Below are positions 12,140 to 22,138 of a DNA stretch of 64,000 nucleotides, in pieces (positions within the stretch are counted from its first letter, which is position 1; each line of letters starts with the position of its first letter). The notes beneath the pieces were generated by a model. It was given only the letters and a program-made list of their open reading frames with translations, was not told the origin of the DNA and did no database searches. The position numbers and the translations under genes were made by a program. The DNA comes from Tenebrio molitor (taxonomy: Eukaryota; Arthropoda; Insecta; Coleoptera; Tenebrionidae): NCBI RefSeq assembly GCF_963966145.1, contig NC_091052.1, positions 9,548,001-9,612,000 on the forward strand, given 5' to 3'.

Positions 12140-15100
12140 TTATTTTTTCGAATTTGCACCCTTTTTTAATTTCTAAATAAAAAAATGTAATTTTCAAATT
12201 CTAGTGAATTTTGTATTATGTAATTGGTAATTCAAGGTAACGGATGCAACTACATCTGCAACAAATGTTAAAAAGTAGAGTTTGAACATTAATATTGGAA
12301 GTTTTTTGGTGTAAATGACAATAATACACTGAAATATTAATACAAATTTTCTTAGAGATCTATTAAACAACGAGTGCTTTAATAGATAGCTATAAACGAC
12401 TCCAAATTGAATACAATAATAGACCTATTAGAGACGCAAATTCTGAGAAAAAATAAAAAGGACGTTTGAGAAAAAGTAAGGCGACTTTCTTGAAAATTTC
12501 CTAAAAATTTTGACTATTTTAAAAAATTAAGTGGAAATTTTTTCGTTCATGCCATTGCTCAAAATATTTTTTGAATCGCGTTATGCGCCTTTTCCCTAGC
12601 TTTTCACTCATGCCTTTGTTGTTGTGGAAATAAGCACGAGTCGTAAAGGAAAATTTGTGAGCTTGGAAAAATTCTCGGAAAGAATTCATTGACAGGAAGG
12701 ATTAACTGAATAATAAAAATCTGTGATACAAAATTTTTATTGTTAATAAAAATAATTACAATATTGGTAATCTTAACTTGAATGAAATTGTTTGTTAGTT
12801 GTTACAATTCGATATAATGTTTCAGAATTCGCTGTTTTTGCCTCATTTTTCCTTGGCTCACAGAAACTTTTTTTTTGGAAAATTTCCAAAAATTGTAAAT
12901 GTCAATCAGACCTTAGTAAATGTTTTGTTTTTATTTTTATTTTTATCATAGGGTACATTGAAAGTAAAACTATCATTTTCTGAGAATTGGTATTTTATTT
13001 GTTGCTTTCATGTGACAGATTTTTATTTTTTACTAGATCCTCAAGGAATAGAAAAAACAAAATAATTTTTTTTCCAACGTATTTTTTGTTTTTGTACACC
13101 ATTTAGAGCTCAATTCAATAAATAATGTTTAACTAGTAGGATTATGCAAGTGCAAAATAATTAGTGCCATCAAATACTCTTACCCCTGGTGAATTAATAT
13201 TGGCAGCAAGGATTTACAGGCTTATAGAATGTTATGTACAAAACAAAAACTATTTTCCGCTTCACAGTCCAGCAATAATTTTCCCATCTCGTTAAAATTT
13301 TGACAACTAGTCCAGTCTGTAATTTTTCCGGATGACTAACTGCGACGAATTCAGTATTTTTTGACATGAAGTTTACATTGAAACCGAACAACCAGATGTC
13401 TGTCGTTCAAAATAGTCACCAGAGAAGTATTATATTTATTTGTTTTGTCATGGTGTCTATTAAAAGTTGTTAGTTTTCCACGTCTAAAATGGCACAACTC
13501 CATAATCTGTACAACCAAATGAAATTCGAACCCGTTCAATTTTCAAATATAGCTAAATCGGTGCAATAATCACGCGGCCTCATAAATTCTTCTAAACCCC
13601 TCGCCGTCATTATTAATTGATTCCAGTTCAAAATGAGATAAAGGGTGGTTCAGGAAAAATGGGTCAGGATGCTCACCAGACTCGTAAATCGCTAATCGCC
13701 GGCTCTAAAAACAATCAATTCCTGGAGCGGTTCTTGAGCGGTGTGCACGAAGGGCACGTCGCGTCCGATTGTCCCGGAGTCTTTGTAAATGGGTCACCAG
13801 GATCACGGTATCACGTAAGAGCACTCGCTGTTGCACCTGCACTCCGCGACGGTCTGCGTGTGACGGTCTTGTTGCGTGGTACAAAGTGAGCCAAGAGAGC
13901 AGCTTCGAAAGATCCACGGCTCCAGACCAGATGACTAAACACCTACGGCCGGAGGCATCGCCACTTCCCATCGCCGCCAAACTTGTTCCGGAAATCTGAA
14001 CCGAATAATAAATGTTTTATGACAGAGAGGCGGTTTCGCGGTCCACTCCCGTTCTTGTTTATAAGCCTGTTCGAGTGGATTGTTTAATTTGTAATCGGAT
14101 CCTCCGACAACTCATAAACAGATTCTTTAACAAACGTACACTCTGTTTACGCATTACTTAAACATGAAATGCATTCAACATGCAGATTATCGCGCCTCGC
14201 TGCATTTTTATCGCGCTCTTCCGCACTCGCACTCCTTATTCCCGGGTCCTTTACGGAAGAAGGTGCAACGTGCATGTAAGCATAATTCTATTAGAAAGTT
14301 GAAACTGCGAAGATTTGTCTGTGGGTTTTAACCTTCTATTTTGAAAAATTGATTGATTTCCAGTCGCCTTTTCTAGTCGAGTTGCAAAATTTTGATTTTG
14401 AAACACCCTCCTTCAAATGTTAATTTCTGCGAAATGTCACAGACTGGTTTTCCTAAAATTACATTTGTTCAACTAGACGTCGCCCTCTTTTGTTTTATTT
14501 TCAACAGTCTTATATTGTCAAAATTGTTCCTCTGACGTTTTGTTCACATAACATTACAAAGGAAATAGCTCCGCAGCGCTTTCATCTAGTAAGTCCCACA
14601 GTGCTTACTTTTGAATTACTTCCAGTAGAATGCAACAAATTAAATTAAAACACTTTTGTTCAAATTTCGAAGCAAACAAATGTCTAAACTTAGTCTGGCT
14701 ATTGTTCCACGAATTCCACCACACTTTTATGGCTGTTATCAATTCTGGACTCGCACCGGGACATACTCGTACACTGTATTGGTTTTATTTTAATCGTCAA
14801 TAAAATGTTTAAAGCACACGGAATAAATAAACGCGATCTATTAGATAAGAATTTATTTTTTATTGGACAATAAAAAGCGAAATTTAATTTTATCACCCGA
14901 GTAATAGTAGCGACCCCCAACAAATAGCACAGTGGCTCTCACATTACTCGTAAATCAGGGTCTGATTTATTTTCAAAATAAATGTCGTTATAAAATGGAA
15001 ACTGTTGGACAATATTTCACATTTTATGCGACTAGGTGCAGAGCGGGTACCGAGCCCCATCATTAAACCAAACTTGGTGCAATCATTTTATTTTTGAAGA

Positions 15101-15255
15101 AAACATTTTTATTTTTGTTTTTCAAAATGTGCAAAATGTCAAAAAATTTAGCGGAAACTAACGATGACAGTTATTGCAGTGAAGTTATGAGTCAATTTGC
15201 AAAACAACAAGGATTCGTGTGGTAATCTATTAATAACAATTCTGTAAATTCGTAT
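12140..15255. other. Intergenic stretch without supported genes
   Basis: AT-rich apart from a GC- and CpG-richer island at about 13.64-14.05 kb. Open frames overlap on both strands of the island, but none shows a domain, a signal peptide or convincing splice sites. The island could be a promoter/5'UTR region, for example for a distant first exon of the ADAMTS gene, or transposon debris. Neither is demonstrated. Confidence 0.4.
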
Positions 15256-15741
15256 ACAGAGTGGCCCAAAAATTCGTCTCACCATTTAAATTTGAATCAT
15301 TTTTCTTGTACAACTTTCAGTTTGCAAATTCTGTCTCTTTTTACAGCATTTCTGATCCCAACGCTATTGTTGAATGGTCAGGTCTTCCAGTAACTCCCCA
15401 AAACAAATCTGGTGGTGCGAAATCGGGACAACGTAACGGTCAGTGGAATCCTAAATGTCGCGAACTTAATCCTTCGATGCTTTATCAGCTGCATTGAGTT
15501 TCGGACCTTTTCTCTACCGTGCTGCTGTTAGAGGTGTTGGATTTTCTCATGGGCTATGAGTCATATCTGCGCAAACGACGAATACGGGTCTCAAGTAGGT
15601 GCTACAAACCGACCGGAAAACATCGTCATTCATTACGTTATTTTCGTCTCTCTCTTGTCTATTTGTATTGAACGTAGTCGACGTTTGCAGTTTTCATTTA
15701 CAGATTTTTCACTGGTTTATTGCTGTCCCTTCGCGCAGATA
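15256..15741. other. Possible older element end hosting the pogo insertion
   Basis: At 15255 the sequence TACAGAGTGGCCCAAAAATT has the look of a TA-flanked Tc1/mariner-type terminus, but no matching opposite end was found. At 15534-15559 the words GTGTTGGAT and CTCATGGGCT form an inverted repeat with AGCCCATGAGAGCATCCAAC at 18342-18361. The pogo transposon therefore appears to sit between the arms of an older foldback sequence. No gene is supported. Confidence 0.35.
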
Positions 15742-15765
15742 GGGGAGAGAGGGGTAAAATGATCC
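15742..15765 (+). repeat. Left terminal inverted repeat of the pogo element
   Basis: 24 bp that match the inverse of 18304-18327 at 23 positions. The outer part is GGGGAGAGAGGGG and the inner part is TAAAATGATCC, so the terminal repeat itself contains the subterminal motif. Confidence 0.9.
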
Positions 15766-15772
15766 TATCAGG

Positions 15773-16170
15773 TGAAATGATCCCTCTCAATGACGACAGA
15801 ATGGTTAGCGCAATCTAGCGGAAATTGATTACAACATCACTTACAGATGCAGTTGCAGTCAGGGCACCCAGTATTGTTCCAAAGCTAGCACGCATAGCGT
15901 CAGCAGAGTGAAGTATTTATTTTTTGTGACATTGATATAAGGCCAACCGGCTTTTGTTACCATTGTAAGTACACTTACTGCGACGTAGTTGTAAAATTGC
16001 ATTCATTTGTGATTAGAGCATTTTGTAAACTTTCGATATACTGCAATATCATCACATTTTTTCGCAAATTTAACCTAAAAAAAAATAAGTAAATGTGAGA
16101 CATGCGGTGTGGGGTAAAATGATCCTGCATAGTAGGGTGTAAAATGATCCCGGGGATCATTTTACCCTCC
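15773..16170. repeat. Left subterminal repeats, including a near-palindrome before the transposase
   Basis: AAATGATCC-type words occur at 15775, 16115 (TAAAATGATCC) and 16140 (TAAAATGATCC). The complement GGATCATTTTAC occurs at 16154. The last two form a near-perfect palindrome (GTAAAATGATCCC facing GGGGATCATTTTAC) about 45 bp upstream of the transposase ATG. This position suits transposase binding for synapsis and possibly for shutting down its own promoter. The regulatory role is inference. Confidence 0.6.
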
Positions 16171-16212
16171 TCAACGATTTCTAAGTAAATAAGTTTTGTT
16201 TCAGTCTACACA

Positions 16213-18042
16213 ATGCCTCGTACGTATATACGAAAGACCACAAGGCAAAATTGGTCAGAGCGGAGCATGGAAAGTGCAATTAACGCAGTCAAGAACCAAG
16301 GAATGCCAATAAAAACCGCTAGCAGAAATTTTGGAGTTCCTGTAATGTCCTTAAAACGTCGAGTGAGGAGTAGGAATGTTATTACTAACACTCACAAAAA
16401 AATATTGGGCAGCAGAAAGACAGTCTTCTCTGCTGAACAGGAAGAAGAATTGGTAAATTACATTTTGGACATGGAAGTGAGAATGTATGGTTTAACTACC
16501 CATGATGTTCGAAGTTTAGCATATCAACTTGCTGAACGAAATGGTATTGCTAATCACCCATTTTCACTTGAAAATAAAATTGCTGGTCGAGACTGGTTAT
16601 TTGGTTTCCAAAAGAGACATCCTGGATTATCACTGCGTGTCCCAGAAGCAACATCGGTTGCTCGAGCAAAAGCTTTTAATAAACCGGTTGTTTCAAAATT
16701 CTTTGATTTATTAAAAGCTGAATACCAAAAGCACAACTATCCAGCTCATAGAATATACAATGTGGACGAAACTTCATTGTCCACCGTTCCCGGACGCAAT
16801 TCGAAAACTTTTGCAAAAAAAGGTCGCAAGCAAGTTGGCCGTGTTACTTCCGCAGAACGTGGACAATCATCAACTGCAGTGATATGTATGTCAGCTGGTG
16901 GCATGTTTCTTCCACCAATGATTATTTTTAGTAGAAAGAGAATGAAACCTGAATTAAAAGATGGAGCTCCTCCAGGTACCATCTTTGCATGCAATGAATC
17001 TGGCTGGATGAAAGAAGAAGTGTTTTCCTTATGGTTTGAACATTTTTTGTCTTTTGCAAAACCTTCGCCAGAAGATCCAGTTCTTCTAATTTTAGATGGG
17101 CATCTGTCCCATACAAAAAATTTAAATGTCATCGTTAAAGCAAAGGACAATTTTGTTTCTATCTTATGTTTACCTCCACACTGTACGCACAAGCTCCAGC
17201 CACTAGATGTAGGAATTATGTTTCCACTTAGTACAGCTGTAGATCATGCACTTGAAAGATGGCTAAACAACAACCCTGGCAGGACTATAACAACCTTTCA
17301 AATAAGTAAAATTTTTTGTGAGGGATATCTAAAGGCTTGCACTCCAGCCAATGCGATTAATGCATTTAAAAAAACAGGGATTGTGCCTTACAACAGTGGT
17401 ATTTTTAATGATTTAGATTTTATAGCGGCTGAAACCACGGATGAAAAAGAAACAACTGAGATTGAGTTATCTGAAAATGTTGAAGCAAATGCCACTGATT
17501 TAGGTGAAGCCAGTACAAGTAACACTAGTCCAAATAAGACTGAGGATGTTGAAATTGATAAGACTCACGATACGTCGTTTACCAAAGCCGGTCCTATCAC
17601 ACTTAGGCCCTTACCTAAAATAAGTGGACCCCGAGCACAGAGGAAAAGGAAATCTGTAGGTACCGTATTGTTAACCAGTACGCCTTACAAAGATAATTTA
17701 ACAGAAGAAAAAAAACAAAAAGCTGCTAAGGAAGAAACAAGAAAAAACAAGAAAGGAAAATGCAACCCAAAAAAATCAAAAAAAGGGCCTCCCAAAAAGC
17801 TTGCAGAAAGTAGCAGCGAAGAATCAGAACAGGAAAATGGTGCACTCTGTATTTATTGTTCTGAACCCTATGGAAATTCTATCGAAGGCGAAGGGTGGAT
17901 ACAATGCTCACGGTGTCGTCAATGGGCTCATGACGCTTGTGCAGGAATAGATGAAAACGCCTGGGATGACTTCATCTGCGACCTTTGTCTAACAAATTCA
18001 TCTCATAATGCTAATTCATCCAAACGCCTATTAAAATTTTGA
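16213..18042 (+). CDS. Pogo-family transposase with psq/CENP-B-type DNA-binding domains, DDE core and C-terminal PHD finger
   Basis: 609 residues, intact from ATG to TGA. Residues about 12-55 form a pipsqueak-type helix-turn-helix, with NAVKNQGMPIKTASRNFGVP as the recognisable core. Residues about 72-140 form a CENP-B/Tc5-type DNA-binding domain ending WLFGFQKRHPGLSLR. The DDE_1 core follows with D185 (NVDETSLS), D295 (LILDGHLSH) and D332 (KLQPLDVGIM), giving 36 residues between the second and third aspartates. A charged Ser/Lys/Glu-rich linker covers about 410-540. Residues 546-592 are a Cys4-His-Cys3 PHD finger (CIYC, WIQCSRCRQWAHDAC, CDLC). The protein would cut and paste the flanking element in the nucleus. 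PHD fingers usually read histone H3 tails, so this one may steer integration to particular chromatin, which is inference. All catalytic and zinc ligands appear present. The alternative, a domesticated host gene, is unlikely because the terminal repeats and TA duplication are intact. Confidence 0.92.
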   Translation: MPRTYIRKTTRQNWSERSMESAINAVKNQGMPIKTASRNFGVPVMSLKRRVRSRNVITNTHKKILGSRKTVFSAEQEEELVNYILDMEVRMYGLTTHDVRSLAYQLAERNGIANHPFSLENKIAGRDWLFGFQKRHPGLSLRVPEATSVARAKAFNKPVVSKFFDLLKAEYQKHNYPAHRIYNVDETSLSTVPGRNSKTFAKKGRKQVGRVTSAERGQSSTAVICMSAGGMFLPPMIIFSRKRMKPELKDGAPPGTIFACNESGWMKEEVFSLWFEHFLSFAKPSPEDPVLLILDGHLSHTKNLNVIVKAKDNFVSILCLPPHCTHKLQPLDVGIMFPLSTAVDHALERWLNNNPGRTITTFQISKIFCEGYLKACTPANAINAFKKTGIVPYNSGIFNDLDFIAAETTDEKETTEIELSENVEANATDLGEASTSNTSPNKTEDVEIDKTHDTSFTKAGPITLRPLPKISGPRAQRKRKSVGTVLLTSTPYKDNLTEEKKQKAAKEETRKNKKGKCNPKKSKKGPPKKLAESSSEESEQENGALCIYCSEPYGNSIEGEGWIQCSRCRQWAHDACAGIDENAWDDFICDLCLTNSSHNANSSKRLLKF

Positions 18043-18101
18043 AGATTTGGTATTTTTTTAACTTTTGTTCATCCAATATAACTTTTTTGTGCATTTATTA
18101 G

Positions 18102-18142
18102 TGTGGGATCATTTTACCCAAACCTGTGTACAAAATGATCCT
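18102..18142. repeat. Right subterminal repeats of the pogo element
   Basis: GGGATCATTTTACCC lies at 18105-18119 and ACAAAATGATCC at about 18130-18141, so two copies of the subterminal motif point in opposite directions. They mirror the arrangement at the left end and lie between the transposase stop and the right terminal repeat. Confidence 0.7.
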
Positions 18143-18303
18143 TTTGCAACTACCCAATTATTTATACATATATATAAATTCAGAAGCTTGAAGGCGCCAA
18201 TAAAAATATTTTTGAGTAGCTAAATGATGGATAAAAGCGATGTATATAGTTACGCACAAATTCACTCAACACGTTAAGAAAAATCAATTTTTCTTTCTTA
18301 GAG

Positions 18304-18327
18304 GGATTATTTTACCCCTCTCTCCCC
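18304..18327 (-). repeat. Right terminal inverted repeat of the pogo element
   Basis: Reads inward on the minus strand as GGGGAGAGAGGGGTAAAATA, with one mismatch to the left repeat. It is followed directly by the TA duplication at 18328-18329. Confidence 0.9.
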
Positions 18328-21300
18328 TATTTCCAAGGTCACAGCCCATGAGAGCATCCAACACTTCTACATTGCAGCCAATCGTGACCTTGAGAAATTC
18401 TTGTTGGTAGATGGGTTTCATAGCGCAACTCCATATTGTGAAAAGTTTGGTTTAAATAAAATAAAAATGAAATGTATGTAACAGTTTTTATGCAATAATT
18501 TTTATGCATTCCTGCGTGATTTTTTTCGACAATGTATTTTCAAAATCTAAATTTATCTATTCACAGTATATAAAAAATAGCTGAATGTATCTAAAATTCT
18601 CAATTTAATATTATGTAATATGTACTTAATTTAACAATATTTCTCCAATCATTTTAATTTCTAATCAATTTTGCCTAATATTTAAAATTAATTAAATCTA
18701 CCTCAGTAAATTTGCAGAGTATCGGTATCGGTTACTCTGCAATTTGCTAATCTGTTATATGTTTACCCAAATTATGTTTGTAAAATTTAATTAAAATTTA
18801 AGTCGATAATAATGAACAGCGTCCATTACATATTAAACAATAAATCGCTTTTATAACAAAATAAAATTATAAAATAGTGTTTTGTACTTTTCTCAACCAT
18901 AAAAGAACTATAAAGACTTACTCCCGGCAGATTTTATGGACACCTATAACAGTACATTTTTCTTTAAACTTATAGCTACTTTCTATAAACTGTACTTTAA
19001 ATAAAATTTGATTGCGTTATTATGGCAATTTTATTTTTGTACGTGGCCAATAAATAAATTTGATATAAATCGATTTCAGTTGCCGTCGCACTAAAAACAC
19101 ACATTCGACATGAAATTTATTGATGCAAGATTGATGAAATCAAGATTATTTCCATAGCGCTGTCGGATAATTTACGGATGGTTTTTCGATAAAAACGCTT
19201 GCCAGAAAATTCAGAGCTGGATGTTTTCCGCTGCTACAAGCCCCGATAAAACGTGGAAATACTTCATTATCTCCCTTAAACAAAGCTCGAAAGCTGTTGC
19301 GTATCAACGTGTACGCGTTTTCCATGCAAGCTCGTTATTTCGGGAAAAAACGTTCGTTTTTCAATTCATTCCAAATTTGAGCCGCGTCGCGGTGCCATCA
19401 ATCCTTTCGTTAACCATATCGGTCCTTAATCCCGTGTTTGTAAATAAAAATCATGTCGGGACGGAGTTTATTTCATGGTCTGGGTATGTGTTTATAAATA
19501 CGGCACTTAGGAATTTGTTTATTAGAATATTACACAAATTTTCAGCGGTATTATTTTTAAAAAATCCGTGTTGATTTTAAAAGTGACTCATTCCGGATCA
19601 AAACTACGAACAATAAATCGGCCAAGCACGAGTCGATTAGTGTAATGATACTATTAAATATTTAAAGCTCAGGTACGCACGTCAAGCTTATTCCCGTGTT
19701 GACTCATGTCATCTGAGCTAATTGACAATTGGAACAAAATATTGTTAATAATGATAATCGGAAGTACAGATATGTAGAAAATTTAAGTTGCAATCATTCC
19801 CGATTGAACCACCTTGTTTTTTATTCCGTTGCGCAACGGATTAGATTCCGGTTAGACGATTTATTTAAAAGTTGGTTTTGATAAATGGAGATATCAAAAG
19901 TGACATGTCTGGAGTGATATTTTATTTGAGTAAGTTGCGGCCTTATATGGGAAAACAATTTCGTCATGAATAATAAAATGATTATAAATCCACCTCGACC
20001 GTACAATATGTTAAGAAAACAGGCATAGTTCCCCACATAATTACTTGAGCATTAAATTGTAATGAGATTGTAACAAAGATACTGATTGGCCTTCGTTATG
20101 GCAGTATTGTCTCTGCCACTTTATTCTCTCCGTGTGCCATTTATTTTTTTGGACGCTCTCGGATATCTTACTTAATTATTGTCTGATTCTACACGATCGT
20201 ATATTGCTTTAACGATTTTCGTCCGCATAAGGAGAGACGAGTTTCGTTGGATTTTTCCTTGTTAAACTGTGACGGCTATCACTCACTGCTCTCGATCGAG
20301 ACGGGGTAAAAAATCTTCGTGGAAAAAAATTTAATTAATTTTTCTATCGGTTCGTCCGTTCGATCGAGGAAATATCCAAAAGTTGGACCACTTCGCCATG
20401 ATTGACATGTTATTTGGAATATTGAAGGTTACAGTAATCGGCACGCCCACCGACACTTATCTGATCTTCGGGTAATTTGTTTGCAGTGACTCACTGTACC
20501 TAAACAAAAGTAGATTTATTAATATCGACGATTTTTTCGTAACTGGTAAAACTCGAAAGTCATAATTCAAACATCACCTGGACCTAGCCCCCAAGAAAGG
20601 ACACGAAATTATTGATCCGAAACGATTCGTCGATTTAATTTATTCATGCGTCAAATCTAAATTTAAATTGTGATCCAGTTAATGTTTTAATACAGTTTCG
20701 ATGTTTTCATGAATTAAATATAATTTTTAATTTATGCAATCCGACTGCGGTTTCACCCGCCCAGTAATCTACATTCGCAAGATGAAAATTATTTTCCATG
20801 TTGTTTCCGACGAATATTTTCCATTTCGGAGAAAAATTATAGAAAATGAGTCTCTCGTCGAGTATTTGAAGTAATACATAGTTCGTTGCAAGGAACATTT
20901 GGAAGGTTACTTGTTGTAAATTATTCTCCCAACACGCAATCTTAGAAAATGATCACGTACGCCGAGTTCTTATTTTGGTTTTCTTGTGGAAGTCTGTATT
21001 TATACACTTGTTCCATATAAATTAGAACACCAACAAGGAACAGCTCGATTCATTTCTATTTTTTTTATTTTGTAAAAGTTTTATTTATTACGAAGCAGTT
21101 TTTCGAAGACATTTTTTTTTTCTAAACATATGTTTATTAAATAAGAAACTAAGAGATTGAATGACTTTTAGTATCGACCATTCTACTTTTTGTAGAGTGA
21201 CGTCGCGTATCATCTTTCTACAAGGACAAATTTTTGCTGTCTAGACTCTCTCAAGAGCTTTTTAGAATTTTTTGCTAACCATTTTTTCCTGAAGTTTCAA

Positions 21301-21925
21301 GCAATAAAATGCTTCTAAAACTAAAACCACATTTAGCTATTAAGGCGTTAGAAAACAAAAAAAATCCTTTGTCCACTTCAGATTAAATTAATTCACTTCA
21401 TTTTTTCAATTTTTCTTTTTGAATTTCTCCAAAAATTTAAAAAAAACACAATTGATCGGGAATTCTTCTTAACGTAGAACTAAAATCAGTTTTTTTTACT
21501 TCTCAAAACCTCTTACTCATTTGACGGCGATTCCGTCAAGAATGCGTCTTGTAAACATCACAGTTTAGTTTTAGTGCAAGAAAAATTCTCTTGTATAAAT
21601 CATTCAACAAAGACGCTAACTGTGAATCCTTCAAAATACCAACAGATAAAACACAACCAAAATTTATTGTATTTTAATGAAACTGAGATAAGCTAAGATA
21701 AAGAAAGAGGGAAAAAGTTTAAGGACATAACAGTTAATTCATTGCAGAATTTCCTTTTTTGTAAATTGTTTGAAGTTTTTTCATATCTTGAATGTCAAAT
21801 CAGCAGAATTTATCCCAATTATAAATGCTAAATAACTAAAAATACTTTACTGGACGTAGTATCTGAATAATTGTGGAGACATTGATTGGAAAAAATTAAT
21901 AGATACAAGTTCATGTAAATTTATA
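18328..21925. other. Intergenic stretch without supported genes
   Basis: AT-rich. A small perfect hairpin (GCAGAGTA/TACTCTGC around 18715-18741) is the only clear structure. The frames in 19.2-19.6 kb and 20.7-20.9 kb lack domains, splice context or coding composition. Confidence 0.45.
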
Positions 21926-22138
21926 TCGGGTGTTCATTTAACTTTATCCTCAAAGTTGGCGTTGAAGAGTCGATTGTGAACGCACCACTCGTCAGTCTGC
22001 AAAGTGAAAACACAAAAAACGCAAAAAGTAAGGTTAGATTTAAACAGCTGTCAGCTGATCCGTGATCTGTAATTCGTGGTGCGTTCACAATCGACTCTTC
22101 TACGCTAACTTTGAGGATAAGTTTAAATGAACACCCGA
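21926..22138 (+). mobile_element. MITE family A, copy 1 (213 bp)
   Basis: Flanked by TA on both sides. Terminal inverted repeats of about 63 bp start TCGGGTGTTCATTTAA and end in the word GTGAACGCACCAC. The arms differ at only a few positions. The interior holds AGGTTAGATTTAAACAGCTG and GATCCGTGATCTGTAAT, which are also found in the other two copies. No coding capacity; presumably mobilised by a Tc1/mariner-type transposase. Confidence 0.85.

Larger units (their letters stand above)
15742..18327 (+). mobile_element. Complete pogo-superfamily DNA transposon with PHD-finger transposase
   Basis: The element is 2,586 bp and is flanked by TA on both sides (15740-15741 and 18328-18329), the usual pogo/mariner target duplication. 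Terminal inverted repeats of 24 bp (15742-15765 and 18304-18327) differ at one position and begin GGGGAGAGAGGGGTAAAA. Inside both ends the word TAAAATGATCC recurs several times in both orientations, as expected for transposase binding sites. A single uninterrupted transposase frame (16213-18042) lies between them. Near-identical ends and an intact frame suggest a young, perhaps still active, copy. It lies in intergenic DNA, not in either host gene. Confidence 0.9.

Noticed and set aside
13617..13999. Overlapping open frames in the CpG-rich island as a gene
   Set aside because: Both strands are open, residues are Arg/Ser-rich as expected from CpG composition, and no domain is visible.
16746..17192. 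148-codon minus-strand frame
   Set aside because: It lies entirely within the transposase coding sequence on the other strand and is a shadow of it.
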